Part shown: one piece after another, positions 15,501 through 23,465 of the stretch
How positions within the stretch are numbered: the first letter of the stretch is position 1
Layout of the letters: each line of letters starts with the position of its first letter
DNA from: Sphingorhabdus sp. M41
GTDB lineage: Bacteria > Pseudomonadota > Alphaproteobacteria > Sphingomonadales > Sphingomonadaceae
Length of the DNA stretch: 64,000 nucleotides
Assembly: GCF_001586275.1 (NCBI RefSeq)
Contig: NZ_CP014545.1
Span: 832,501 to 896,500 of the forward strand
Reading direction: 5' to 3'
Translations under genes and position numbers: made by a program
The notes under the pieces: generated by a model
What the model saw: only the letters and a program-made list of their open reading frames with translations
The model's database searches: none
Told to the model about the DNA's origin: nothing

Positions 15501-15788
15501 AGTCACTGGGAACTCTGGTCCTTCGTCCGCGGCGGCATGAGCCCGGTGGAAGCGCTGGCGACCGGCACCATCGCCTCTGCCCAGTCGCTTGGCATGGCCA
15601 GTGAAATCGGTTCTCTCGAAGCGGGCAAGCTTGCCGATCTGTTGGTCCTCGACGCCGACCCCACTGCCGATATCCGCAACAGCGACAGGATCAATCGGGT
15701 GATGCTCAACGGCCGGCTCTACGATCCGCTGACAATGAACGAGGTCGTGACGGGATCCAGGAAACGCGCGGCTTATTGGTGGGAGTGA
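12582..15788 (+). CDS. Secreted TolB-propeller/amidohydrolase fusion protein
   Basis: 1068 residues from ATG 12582, with GGGGAA just upstream; a weaker in-frame ATG at 12561 would bury the signal peptide. The signal is MKYSLVTVLATLLFSGAALA. Residues about 40-630 hold repeated WD40/PD40 blades, marked by recurring SPDGK and WSPDGRY motifs, as in TolB. From about residue 665 an amidohydrolase domain begins: GKTIIPGLIDAHAHGP supplies the HxH metal site, and GSLEAGKLADLLVLD closes the fold. Family members are periplasmic metal-dependent hydrolases, probably of peptides or imides; the substrate cannot be read from sequence. It stands alone, with its own upstream gap. Confidence 0.9.
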   Translation: MKYSLVTVLATLLFSGAALAQDNPKKSEKDKWDVNAPTGATIKQVPINVDEGSWIDVDVSPDGQSIAFALLGDIYTMPISGGTPTRIAEGLAWEVQPRFSPDGKRIAFTSDRAGGDNIWIMNRDGSDKKQVTKEEFRLLNQPSWSPDGRYVVAKKHFTTQRSLGTGEIWIYHVSGGGGVQLVKKPSEKHQKELGEPIYAPDGKSVYYTKNITPGGTFIYAQDSNSDLFNIEKYDLESGEVITAVSGLGGSVRPNPSPDGKKIAFVRREMTQSKLYVKDLESGIERKIYDDLDQDVQETWAVTGVYPNMDWTPDSREIVFWAGGKIRRVAADGGTSSIIPFQVSDSRGVADAPHPTIPVAPDSFTTKMPRFAAVSPDGRTVVFESLGKLYSKPMSGGSAKRLTSGSELELFPSWSRDGRSIVFVGWTDAGLGQIKMVSASGGSPRTVTNRPGHYARPHFSPDGKTIVFEMKDGGYMTSPKWSVEDGVYRVPASGGSPVRVVKGAAGPQYGATSERIFMLQNEEDQRILISTDLNGEAKRTHAKGDLTNDYIVSPDGLNVAFRQSYEAYVMPLMPGTQAVEISPTSTSLPVTRVSANGADYINWSDNGQKLHWSIGPMVYSATTSALFPNAPAAKDAPKYQPPTSGISLERTIAADKPSGTVALAGARIVTMAGENGGIIDDGVIVIQGNRIAAVGPRGAVSIPAGATTVDVTGKTIIPGLIDAHAHGPQGSDELVPQQNWSLLQNLALGTTTIHDPSSRASEIFVAGEMQRAGMILGPRIFSTGEIVYGAKAADVYAEINNLDDALAHVRRLKAQGGHSVKNYNQPRREQRQQVVEAARQENMLVVAEGGSLFGMDMALVADGNSTLEHNIPLEIFYDDVVQMFSQSQTNYTPTLVVSYGGLAGDPYWRQATNVWENPLLVHTPPTILAADTVRRTTAPVSNFVDDDNAREAKKLADAGVKVSIGAHGQQAGIGSHWELWSFVRGGMSPVEALATGTIASAQSLGMASEIGSLEAGKLADLLVLDADPTADIRNSDRINRVMLNGRLYDPLTMNEVVTGSRKRAAYWWE

Positions 15789-16066
15789 CAGGTTGGGCGG
15801 TTGGCAACAGCCACAACCGTCACCCTGTTCATAAGGCCATGATCGCCAACATCCCGCCTAAAAGAACATATCTTCTTTAATTATTCAATTAAAGTCACGG
15901 TAATTGGATGAACGCCAGTTTAACAGACGTGTGAATTCGGTGAACGCCGAATGAATAGCGCGTTCAGGAACTCCGTTCGTCTCCTTTTTCAGCTCATACT
16001 GTCCCTCAGGCGGGATATTATGATCATCCTCATGTGTTGATTGTTCACCACATTAGGAGAAATGAA

Positions 16067-17314
16067 ATGACCAATAGCATCAAGATGACCAAAAGCATCA
16101 GTGCGCCCCGGAGTGAAGGTCTGCAGCTGAAAACCGCTGACAATCTGTCCATGATCAGCATGTTGGCGATTTCGGTCAGCATGGCCGCTGGGCCCGCGCA
16201 GGCTCAGGAAATGACAGCGCCGGCTATGATTTCGCCGGTACAGGCACCACCGGCCATCACGCCGCAGCCTGCACCGACGACCCCGACAATTGCCGCACCT
16301 CCGGCAAGCAGCCCGGCTACCGTGAAGACGGCGACTAAGCCGTCCGTGACTGAGGAGCGCGCCGATGATCTTGCAAGCAAGGGCGGTTTCGACGCCGCAA
16401 CCGTAGCACCTGAAGCGTTGGCCCAAATTGACAAAGAACAGCAGGAACGGAAGGCAGCAGCAGCAAAGGCTGCAGCAGCATCAGCCAGAGCGCCGGTCAA
16501 GACATCGACGCGCGCCAGCAGCGGCTTCAATACCGCCAGCATGGCCTCCAATAGTCCCGCAGATAGCCGGATTGCGGCGCAGCAGCCTGGTGCCATGGCG
16601 GGAATGACGCCCACCCCGGCTTTCGGGGCGGAAGGCGCACCCGCAACGAGTGCGGCAATCCCGAATAATATAACCACGCCGGAGACTGCGGCATCGACCG
16701 AAGCTTTCCGCGGTGAAACCGATACCGACTGGAACCTGCTTGCTGCACTGGCAGCTTTGCTCGGCGTCGGCGGTGCCGGTGCCTATGCCGCCAGCCGTCG
16801 CCGCAAAAGCAAAGGTCGGGCAGCAACCGCCGAGCGTGGCGCCAATCCCCTTCCTGCTTCGCTAAGCGCGGCAACGCTGTCAGAGGCGCGCCAGGATAGG
16901 GTCGAGCCACTGGCCCGGCCAACTGTCGACGCCGAGCAGACCGCTGTGCAGTCGCTTGAGAGCAGGGCGACGACCAAGGCGGATTTTGCCGAATTTGTCG
17001 CGAGCATGCCGGCATTTGAGACGCCGCTCGACCAGGCCAATAGCAGCGCGACACTTGGTCAGCGGCGTGTCGCAGCAGCGCCAAGGCCCTATCTGGCCAA
17101 AGCTGACCTGTCCCGCACGGCAGGATATTTTACGGCCAATGTCGACGCCATGCCGACTCCGCAAAACCCCTTCCTGACGCGGCAAAAGCGTTTGAAACGT
17201 GCCCGGTTCCTTGACGAAAAACTGTCCGGCACCAAATCGTCCAGGAGCGCTGGCCGGACAAATATAATTGGCAGAATGACAGTGTCGCGCGCGTTGGAAC
17301 CGGCTTTTAGCTAA
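16067..17314 (+). CDS. Pro/Ala-rich single-pass membrane protein, unknown function
   Basis: 415 residues. ATG 16067 follows AGGAGA with good spacing. A long basic N-terminal stretch leads to a hydrophobic signal-like segment ending AAGPAQAQE near residue 45. Residues 50-110 are rich in Pro, Ala and Thr; residues 110-220 are Ala/Ser-rich. A clear membrane helix follows near residue 225 (WNLLAALAALLGVGGAGAYAA), then a basic stop-transfer motif SRRRKSKGR and a cytoplasmic part of about 160 residues with repeated alanines. This layout suggests an exported, flexible ectodomain anchored at the inner membrane. No family is recognised. It is followed by a good terminator and appears monocistronic. 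Confidence 0.65.
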   Translation: MTNSIKMTKSISAPRSEGLQLKTADNLSMISMLAISVSMAAGPAQAQEMTAPAMISPVQAPPAITPQPAPTTPTIAAPPASSPATVKTATKPSVTEERADDLASKGGFDAATVAPEALAQIDKEQQERKAAAAKAAAASARAPVKTSTRASSGFNTASMASNSPADSRIAAQQPGAMAGMTPTPAFGAEGAPATSAAIPNNITTPETAASTEAFRGETDTDWNLLAALAALLGVGGAGAYAASRRRKSKGRAATAERGANPLPASLSAATLSEARQDRVEPLARPTVDAEQTAVQSLESRATTKADFAEFVASMPAFETPLDQANSSATLGQRRVAAAPRPYLAKADLSRTAGYFTANVDAMPTPQNPFLTRQKRLKRARFLDEKLSGTKSSRSAGRTNIIGRMTVSRALEPAFS

Positions 17315-17340
17315 GACCGTTGCTCACCGCCGACGAGACA

Positions 17341-17374
17341 GGGTGATCCGTTAATTCGGGTCACCTTTTTTTTG
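17341..17374 (+). terminator. Rho-independent terminator
   Basis: GGTGATCCG (17342-17350) pairs with CGGGTCACC (17357-17365) through G-T wobbles and is followed by eight T residues. It ends the transcript of the upstream membrane protein gene. Confidence 0.8.
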
Positions 17375-17711
17375 TCTCAATAATCGCATCCGCGCCACCG
17401 CTCACGCGGATCGTCAGACCTTAATCGGTAGGCCCGTTTGACGTATATGATGCACGATCAGAAAAAAGACGGGAGGCTGTCGCATTGGGCTTCCGGGGAA
17501 ATAAGAATGATGTTGCAAGACTTGGCTCCGCGCGAACTGTTTCCACATCAGGCCGTGCTTCAACCGGACAATCACCCAAGCGAGCCTGGGCGACTGGACG
17601 GACGACAAAATTTGCCAAGGCCGCTGCCAGCCGCTTTTGCTGTCGATATCTGGTGTCAGTGGGGCGGTGCCAAATGAAGACGATTTCCCTTGGGACTGAA
17701 GGACATCCTAT
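17375..17711. other. Intergenic region before the histidine kinase
   Basis: Short frames exist here on the plus strand (for example from 17438 and 17485), but they lack a plausible ribosome site, domain or protein-like composition. I see no gene. The promoter of the histidine kinase should lie here but no clear hexamers were found. Confidence 0.4.
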
Positions 17712-20024
17712 ATGCCGACGCTAGTGGAACAGCGCAATATCAAACCACTAGCGCTGCTGGTGATAAGCGTGGCGCTCATTGCGGGAATGACGACCTATTC
17801 CTTCGCCAGCATCCAGCGCTATGGGACTTTGCTGGACGAATCCGAGCAGATTGAAAAAAGGCTTTTCGCGCTCACACGGTTCGTTTCTCTCTTGAAGGAT
17901 GTCGAGACCGGTTCGCGGGGCTATGCGCTTACCGGACAGCGCGAATATCTGGAGCCCTATGACCAGGGCAGAATTCAGATCGGACAGAATATGTCCCGGC
18001 TGCGGAAGTTGATGTCGGGTGATTCCGCCCTTTTTCGGCAGTTCGAGCAGCTGAGTAAATTGTCGGACGAGCAGCTGCAAAACAGCGGCCGCATCGTTGC
18101 CCAGGGATTCATGGTTCCGTTGACGGCAGCCGATCAGCTACTGCTCGACGATGGGAAGGTGACCATGGATCAGCTGCGTGATCACGTCGCCGGCATCGAC
18201 GAGGCCCAGCGCGGTCTGCTTCAGCAGGCAAGCGGTGCCGCCAGTCGACAAGCCCGTTTTACGGTCGCTATCGTGGCACTCGGCATCTCGTTGAGTCTGG
18301 CTGTTCTGGGCCTGCTTGCCTTTTTCCTGAATCAGGAAGTTATCAGGCGGATGAAGGCGGAAAGCGATCTGGGTGACCTAGGTACCGAACTCGATGATCA
18401 TACCGAACTCGATGATCGTATCAAGCTGCGGACCGGGCAGTTGCGCAAGAACGAAGCCCGGTTGTCGGGCATATTGGCCGCAAGCCCTGACGCGCTGATT
18501 GTCGTTGAAACCAGCGGTCTTATCTCCTTCGCCAGCAATCGGTTGCAGGACATATTCGGCTATGATCCCAAGGAAATCATAGGAAAACCGATTGAAACGC
18601 TGATGCCGAAGCGCTTCCGGAATGGGCATTCGGGCCATTTGCGGCAATTCCTGAGCGCTCCCCAGGCGCGAGAGATGGGTGCCGGATTGCAGCTGTTTGC
18701 AACCCGCAAGGACGGTAGCGAATTTCCCGTTGAAATCAGTCTGAACCCGGAAACGGAAGGCGAGGATCTGTCCGTTGTCGCCGCCATTCGCGACATCAGC
18801 GAGCGTGCCGCTGTCATGGAAAGCTTGCGCCAGGCAACCAATAAGGCGAAAATGGCAGAACTGAAATCGGAATTTCTCGCCAACATGAGCCACGAACTGC
18901 GCACGCCGATGAACGGCGTTATCGGCTTTACGGATCTTTTGCTCACCTCCGATCTGAACGAGGAGCAAAAATATCATCTTCAACTGATCGCGGAATCCGG
19001 CAGCTCGATGCTCGTTTTGTTGAACAGCATATTGGATCTTGCCAAAATAGAATCAGGCAAGTTGAAAGCTGATAACGCGCCCTTCGACATTCAGGAAGCA
19101 ATCGGCAGCTCTTCCCGGTTGATGCGGGTAGCGGCGGAACAGAAGGGGCTGGCGCTGAACCTGAAGATCGACAAGGATGTTCCGCAATATATACTGGGTG
19201 ACGAATATCGCACCAAGCAGGTCCTCACCAACATCGTCGGCAACGCGATCAAATTTACGTCCAGCGGCTGGGTCAGCATATCGGTTTCGGTGACTGGCGC
19301 GCCCGAGGCCCGAAAGATCGAGATCACCATCACCGACACCGGCATCGGCATTGCCCGCGAGCGCCAGAAAGAGATTTTTGACGAATTCGTTCAGGCCGAC
19401 AGTTCGATTGTCCGCCGTTTTGGCGGCTCAGGCCTTGGCCTAACGATCAGCCAGCGACTGCTCGAGGTGCTCGGCGGCGGAATTTCCTGCGAAAGCGAAC
19501 CGGGCAAGGGCACGAGCTTTGTCGTCACCTTGCCTCTGATAGAGGCCGGTCCGCTCCGCGATGACAGCTCCGACCACGCCGACAGGGGAGCGGAGCCGAA
19601 CAAAGCCGCTCGCAACGCGCGGATACTCGTTGCCGAAGATCATGATATCAACCGGGTGCTGATAACCGCCCTGTTGCAGCAGCTTGGATATCATCCCGAC
19701 ATCGCCGAGGATGGCGCCATAGCCATTACAAAGATCGAACAGGCGATCGCCGAAAAACAGCCCTATTCGATCGTATTGATGGACCTGCAGATGCCCAATG
19801 TCGGTGGCATGGAGGCGACCCGCAATGTCCGCCGGATGGGTGTCTCCGGCGAAGAGCTCCCGATCATCGCCGTGACCGCCCATGCCTATCAGGAGGATAT
19901 CAAGGCCTGTCACACAGCGGGCATGCAGGATCATCTGGGCAAGCCGATCATCAAGGATGATCTGGGCAGAGTGCTGGAAAAATGGTTGCCGGCGTCGATG
20001 GGGGCGGAGAAGGCCTTGGTGTAG
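17712..20024 (+). CDS. Hybrid sensor histidine kinase (CHASE3-PAS-HisKA-HATPase-REC)
   Basis: 770 residues. It starts with a membrane helix (about residues 14-34), a CHASE3-type periplasmic sensor (LLKDVETGSRGYALTG near residues 60-75) and a second helix near 185-205. A PAS domain covers about 245-355, with a charged linker before it. The HisKA box NMSHELRTPMNG carries the phospho-acceptor H394. The HATPase domain has the N box NIVGNAIKFT, G1 DTGIGI and G2 GGSGLGL. A C-terminal receiver domain has D691 in VLMDLQMP. This is a membrane-bound hybrid kinase whose phosphate must go on to an external phosphotransfer protein, because no Hpt domain or separate regulator is adjacent. The signal sensed is unknown. 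Confidence 0.92.
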   Translation: MPTLVEQRNIKPLALLVISVALIAGMTTYSFASIQRYGTLLDESEQIEKRLFALTRFVSLLKDVETGSRGYALTGQREYLEPYDQGRIQIGQNMSRLRKLMSGDSALFRQFEQLSKLSDEQLQNSGRIVAQGFMVPLTAADQLLLDDGKVTMDQLRDHVAGIDEAQRGLLQQASGAASRQARFTVAIVALGISLSLAVLGLLAFFLNQEVIRRMKAESDLGDLGTELDDHTELDDRIKLRTGQLRKNEARLSGILAASPDALIVVETSGLISFASNRLQDIFGYDPKEIIGKPIETLMPKRFRNGHSGHLRQFLSAPQAREMGAGLQLFATRKDGSEFPVEISLNPETEGEDLSVVAAIRDISERAAVMESLRQATNKAKMAELKSEFLANMSHELRTPMNGVIGFTDLLLTSDLNEEQKYHLQLIAESGSSMLVLLNSILDLAKIESGKLKADNAPFDIQEAIGSSSRLMRVAAEQKGLALNLKIDKDVPQYILGDEYRTKQVLTNIVGNAIKFTSSGWVSISVSVTGAPEARKIEITITDTGIGIARERQKEIFDEFVQADSSIVRRFGGSGLGLTISQRLLEVLGGGISCESEPGKGTSFVVTLPLIEAGPLRDDSSDHADRGAEPNKAARNARILVAEDHDINRVLITALLQQLGYHPDIAEDGAIAITKIEQAIAEKQPYSIVLMDLQMPNVGGMEATRNVRRMGVSGEELPIIAVTAHAYQEDIKACHTAGMQDHLGKPIIKDDLGRVLEKWLPASMGAEKALV

Positions 20025-20044
20025 AGACCTCGCTGCCAAAAATC

Positions 20045-20226
20045 CGCACGATCCAGACCGCGCCACGGCAGCACCCGCTCCGCTTATATTGCCATGATCG
20101 GCCGGTTTCTGCGACCTGCTGACCGACGCCCTGCTAAAGATCGCGCACGCCGCCGATCATCTCGGGATCGCGATGGTGATGCTTGATGTGCTGGATTGTG
20201 GCGACCCCGAGCGCATGGGAAACTAA
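20045..20226 (+). pseudogene. Fragment of a GNAT-type acetyltransferase
   Basis: The frame 20110-20226 reads CDLLTDALLKIAHAADHLGI followed by AMVMLDVLDCGDPERMGN and a stop. This matches my memory of the acetyl-CoA-side helix and strand of GNAT proteins found as toxins (DALKRIA..VMLDVLDCGDPER). Just upstream, in a different frame, the DNA reads AYIAMIGR, which would precede this part in such proteins. Both ends and the reading frame are broken, so this is a remnant, not a gene. Family assignment is from pattern recognition only. Confidence 0.4.
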
Positions 20227-20863
20227 AGGCTCTTTGTGAGAGCTATGTTTTCCGGGAATTGGCAAAGAAGAAGCCATGATTTCGAAGCTAATTTTCAACA
20301 CGGATTAGCATCGCATTTGTTCATTGATGCGATCCGTGAGTTCTAAACATTGCAGTGGCAGTCGTCACAATGCCCAATCTCATCCGCTGAAAACCCCTTT
20401 CCTACACTCGCTCCAATCTTCTATCGTCCCCACCGGTCCCTTGACGCGCGCCGGACAGGCTCTTTGACAATCTGGATAAGCGGAAGACCCTGTCGCGCGC
20501 CCGAATGGATTCAGTGCACTGGATTAGCCGGCGATTCCAAAGGTTACACTAGGCGCGAGATTGCGGCCCAACAAAGCTAGGATATCTGCGCCTTTGGGGC
20601 AAAAGTCACAGAAAACAAAAGCAGGCGCCTGTGTAAAGTTCGCAGCAAGCCACAAAAATGGTCAGGCTCGCACAAAGCCACAAAGCCGCGAAGAGTTTAA
20701 AGAAGCCGCGCGATCGCTTTGCGGCTTCGTGTCTTCGCGCGAGTCCAATTTATGACCCGATCAAAATGACGGCGAGATTATTCGCACGGCTGCCAAAACA
20801 GGCTGTCCTACACCCGACCCCATGACCTAAACTCTCTTCATGAAGTCGATTCACGCGTCCCGA
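20227..20863. other. Gene-poor region with palindromic repeat
   Basis: No credible gene. It contains the long imperfect inverted repeat at 20667-20743. Short frames near 20350-20580 and 20561-20755 have no supporting signal. Confidence 0.5.
20667..20743. repeat. Imperfect inverted repeat (REP-like palindrome)
   Basis: The left arm 20667-20693 and the reverse complement of the right arm 20717-20743 agree at 22 of 27 positions (CTCGCxCxAAGxCACxAAGC then CGCxAAG). The 23-bp centre could form a loop. AAAGCC/AAGCCGC words of this type are common in intergenic repeats of alphaproteobacteria. Confidence 0.7.
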
Positions 20864-22294
20864 TTATTTCCGGTAATCCAGCGGTGGATCGCGGTCGCCG
20901 AGCAGCGACTTATATTGGTAATCCGGCCCCCGCGCCTTGTCGAATTCGGCTCTGGCCTCGGCGCGCAATTCGGGGTTGGTGTACAATTCTATCGCCGCCA
21001 GGGTCAGCGTCTTGGCCGCGACCTGCACGCCCTTGAAGCCGATCGACATGCCGCTCGCCGCAGAAGACTGCCAGCTGTGTGCCGAAGTGCCGGGCACCCA
21101 TGTGGCAGTGCGCAGGCCAACGGTCGGGGTGGCGTAGGAGACATCGCCGACATCGGTCGAGCCATAGCCGAGCGTCACGTCATAAGGCTGGACCTCTTCC
21201 TGACTGCCCAGCGGCAGGTCCGGCTTGTCAAAGCTGGCATATATGCCCTCGGCAAATTTCTGTTCTTCGGGCGTATAGATGACGCCGCCGACCTGCCGCA
21301 ATTTGGCATCCATCATTTTCGCCAGCGGCTCGTTGACCAGCAGCGGATTGTTGCCGTGGATCACTTCCCAGTCGACCTTGGTGCCGGTGCCCATCGCCGC
21401 GCCGCGCGCCGCGTCTTCCAGCCGCGTCCAGATCGCGTCGACCTCGGCCGGATCGGGGTGGCGGACATAGTAGAAGACTTCGGCAAAGTCGGGCACGACA
21501 TTGGGCGCGGTGCCGCCCTCGGTGATGACATAATGAATCCGCGATTGCTGCGGCACATGTTCGCGCATCATGTTGACCATCATGTTAAAGCCCTCGACGC
21601 CATCCAGCGCCGAGCGGGCCTTTTCCGGTGCACCGGCGGCATGGGCGGAGACGCCGCGAAAGCGGAATTTGGCCGAACGGTTGGCCAGCGTAGTGCGGGC
21701 GGCTGCCGAATTTTCATCATCGGCGTGCCAGTGCAGCGCGATATCGACATCGTTGAACAGGCCGGCGCGGACCATATAGACCTTGCCGCTGCCGCCTTCT
21801 TCCGCCGGCGTACCATAGAGCCGGATGCGACCCGGCGTGCCGGTCTGTTTCAGCCATTTGCTGATCGCGATGGCGGCTTCCACCGAACCGGCGCCGAACA
21901 GATTATGGCCGCAGGCATGGGCGGCGCTCTTGCCCTCGACCGGGCTGCGGCTGGCGACGGCGTCCTGGTTGATGCCCGGCAGCGCGTCATATTCCGCCAA
22001 TATTGCGATTACCGGACCGCCCTTGCCAAATTCGGCGGTAAAGGCGGTCGGAATGTCGGCAACGCCGGAGCTGATTGTGAAGCCATTGGCCTTGAGCGAT
22101 TGCTTGAGCAGATCGCTGGATTTCTGTTCCTGATAGCCGACTTCGGCCCATTCCCACAGCTGCCGCGCCGTCTTTGCCGATTCTGCGGACCGTGCATCAA
22201 CCAGCGCCGATATCTCGGACATCGTGTCGGTGGTCTGGGCTTGGACGGTTGCCGGTGCAGCCGCGAGGGCCAAAATCAGGGAGAAACGGATCAT
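20864..22294 (-). CDS. M20-family amidohydrolase, secreted
   Basis: 476 residues. The start at 22294 gives a signal peptide (MIRFSLILALAAAPATVQAQ); the frame is open further upstream, but those codons would mask it. The mature enzyme belongs to the M20D branch (AbgB/aminoacyl-hydrolase type): metal-site motif AHACGHNLFGAG near residue 138, then GTPAEEGGSGKV near 175. The dimerisation domain (GVSAHAAGAPEKARSALD) follows. Such enzymes cleave amide-conjugated amino acids or p-aminobenzoyl-glutamate; the substrate here is not known. It stands alone between the repeat region and a divergent small gene. An antisense frame of 544 codons on the plus strand is a GC-driven shadow. Confidence 0.9.
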   Translation of the reverse strand: MIRFSLILALAAAPATVQAQTTDTMSEISALVDARSAESAKTARQLWEWAEVGYQEQKSSDLLKQSLKANGFTISSGVADIPTAFTAEFGKGGPVIAILAEYDALPGINQDAVASRSPVEGKSAAHACGHNLFGAGSVEAAIAISKWLKQTGTPGRIRLYGTPAEEGGSGKVYMVRAGLFNDVDIALHWHADDENSAAARTTLANRSAKFRFRGVSAHAAGAPEKARSALDGVEGFNMMVNMMREHVPQQSRIHYVITEGGTAPNVVPDFAEVFYYVRHPDPAEVDAIWTRLEDAARGAAMGTGTKVDWEVIHGNNPLLVNEPLAKMMDAKLRQVGGVIYTPEEQKFAEGIYASFDKPDLPLGSQEEVQPYDVTLGYGSTDVGDVSYATPTVGLRTATWVPGTSAHSWQSSAASGMSIGFKGVQVAAKTLTLAAIELYTNPELRAEARAEFDKARGPDYQYKSLLGDRDPPLDYRK

Positions 22295-22509
22295 AGGGGC
22301 CTCATATGTTGCGTTGGGTATGGGGTAAGTGTCGGGGCGAAGATGGCACATATGGGGGGAAGCGAGCAACAGGCTTCTTGTGCTCCACCGGTTGCGGCAA
22401 ATGAGGGTCAATTGCAAAAATGCAACTCGCAGGTGCAACATTTCATATTGCAACTTAATTTCGGTCGGTCATAGTCGGCCCACAAGTTACAAACCACTGG
22501 AGTAAAACC

Positions 22510-22773
22510 ATGCGTAAACTATCCTCCCTGATCCTCGCGGCAACCGCGCTGTCCTTCACCGTTCCAGCATCGGCTGCTGAAGCAGAGCGCAACGACCGGC
22601 TGTTTGATGCAACCGGCGCCAGCGTCGCCAAAGTGAACCGGGTAACCGATGCCGGCGATCTTCTGGTCATCTACAAGGGCAAAGTGCGGCGCATCGAAGC
22701 TTCGACTCTGTCGAACACCGATGGCAAGCTGGTTACCAGCCTGACCAAGACGGAAATCCGTCGTCTTGACTAA
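22510..22773 (+). CDS. Small secreted protein, unknown function
   Basis: 87 residues from ATG 22510, preceded by GGAGTAAAACC. The signal peptide is MRKLSSLILAATALSFTVPA with cleavage after ASA. The mature part of about 64 residues is small, charged and lacks cysteine (RNDRLFDATGASVAKVNRVT, then a KGKVRRIEASTL region). It resembles small periplasmic proteins with a PRC-barrel-like look, but no family can be named. A strong terminator follows 45 bp later, so it is monocistronic. Confidence 0.65.
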   Translation: MRKLSSLILAATALSFTVPASAAEAERNDRLFDATGASVAKVNRVTDAGDLLVIYKGKVRRIEASTLSNTDGKLVTSLTKTEIRRLD

Positions 22774-22817
22774 GCATTTTGCTTGCTAAAGATCGGCAGT
22801 GATCATCACTGCAATAG

Positions 22818-22853
22818 AAAGCCGGTGCTTCCCCTCAAGCGCCGGCTTTTTTT
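22818..22853. terminator. Bidirectional Rho-independent terminator
   Basis: AAAGCCGGTGCTT pairs with AAGCGCCGGCTTT around a CCCCTC loop, followed by T residues on the plus strand; A residues before the stem provide T on the minus strand. It ends the 22510 gene and overlaps the last codons of mobA on the other strand. Confidence 0.85.
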
Positions 22854-23425
22854 GCGTCCGCTGCGGCGGCCAGGTCTTCCGGACGATTGATGTTCAAGAA
22901 CGGCTGGTCATCCGGCCAAGTCACTGATTTAGCGTCACATTGTCTGGCCAGCCATTGCAGCGACGGTGCTCGCTCTCCGGGCTGATAGGCAGCGCGGACG
23001 GCATTGACGATATCGCAGCGCCAATAGGCAAAGGTCGGATGCACGCGCTGCGGATCCCGCGCCACGGTACAGCTGCCGCTCGCCGAGAGCCGTTCGATCA
23101 GGTCCACGGGGGCAAAAGGCGCGTCGACCGGGACCGTGACAAATCCCTCGATCGCTGGCAGCATGGCCTGCAAGGCGGCTGCTACCGAGAAGATGCCGCC
23201 GACCGGACCGGCTGGCGCATCCGGATCATCTCTGATGATCGCCAGTCCGGTCCCGTAATCTTCCCGCGCCGACAGCAATATCCGGTCCGCCTTGCCGGCA
23301 TATCGGCCGATCAATATGTCTACCAGCCGTTGTCCGTCAAAGCTGATGACTGCCTTGTCGCTGCCCATGCGGATCGACTGGCCGCCGGCCAGGATGACGA
23401 GGCAGGATGACGGTGGCTTGATCAT
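22835..23425 (-). CDS. mobA: Molybdenum cofactor guanylyltransferase
   Basis: 196 residues. MobA joins GMP from GTP to molybdopterin, giving the guanine dinucleotide cofactor. The signature LAGGQSIRMGSDKA starts at residue 12, followed by the DDPDAPAGPVGGIFS loop and VTVPVDAPF, equivalent to the usual CDxP strand but with V-D. The C-terminal FLNINRPEDL is typical. The start at 23425 (MIKPPSS) gives the standard short N-terminus; TTG 23458 is possible. It lies 40 bp downstream of the CHAP gene on the same strand, perhaps cotranscribed. MobA products serve DMSO-reductase-type enzymes, whereas XdhC serves xanthine-dehydrogenase-type ones, so the genome likely has both kinds. Confidence 0.9.
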   Translation of the reverse strand: MIKPPSSCLVILAGGQSIRMGSDKAVISFDGQRLVDILIGRYAGKADRILLSAREDYGTGLAIIRDDPDAPAGPVGGIFSVAAALQAMLPAIEGFVTVPVDAPFAPVDLIERLSASGSCTVARDPQRVHPTFAYWRCDIVNAVRAAYQPGERAPSLQWLARQCDAKSVTWPDDQPFLNINRPEDLAAAADAKKAGA

Positions 23426-23465
23426 ATCTGTATATCGGTTTGAAGCATATCGCTTCAATCTGACC

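Noticed and set aside
13890-15506. 538-codon minus-strand frame
   Set aside because: Antisense to the TolB-amidohydrolase gene, with no recognisable motif.
17485-17724. 79-codon frame before the histidine kinase
   Set aside because: Rich in Arg/Ser/Thr, without ribosome site, overlapping the kinase start; looks non-coding.
20840-22474. 544-codon frame on the plus strand
   Set aside because: It lies antisense to a clear M20 amidohydrolase with signal peptide and metal motifs; its product is Arg/Gly/His-rich without a domain, typical of a GC-driven shadow.
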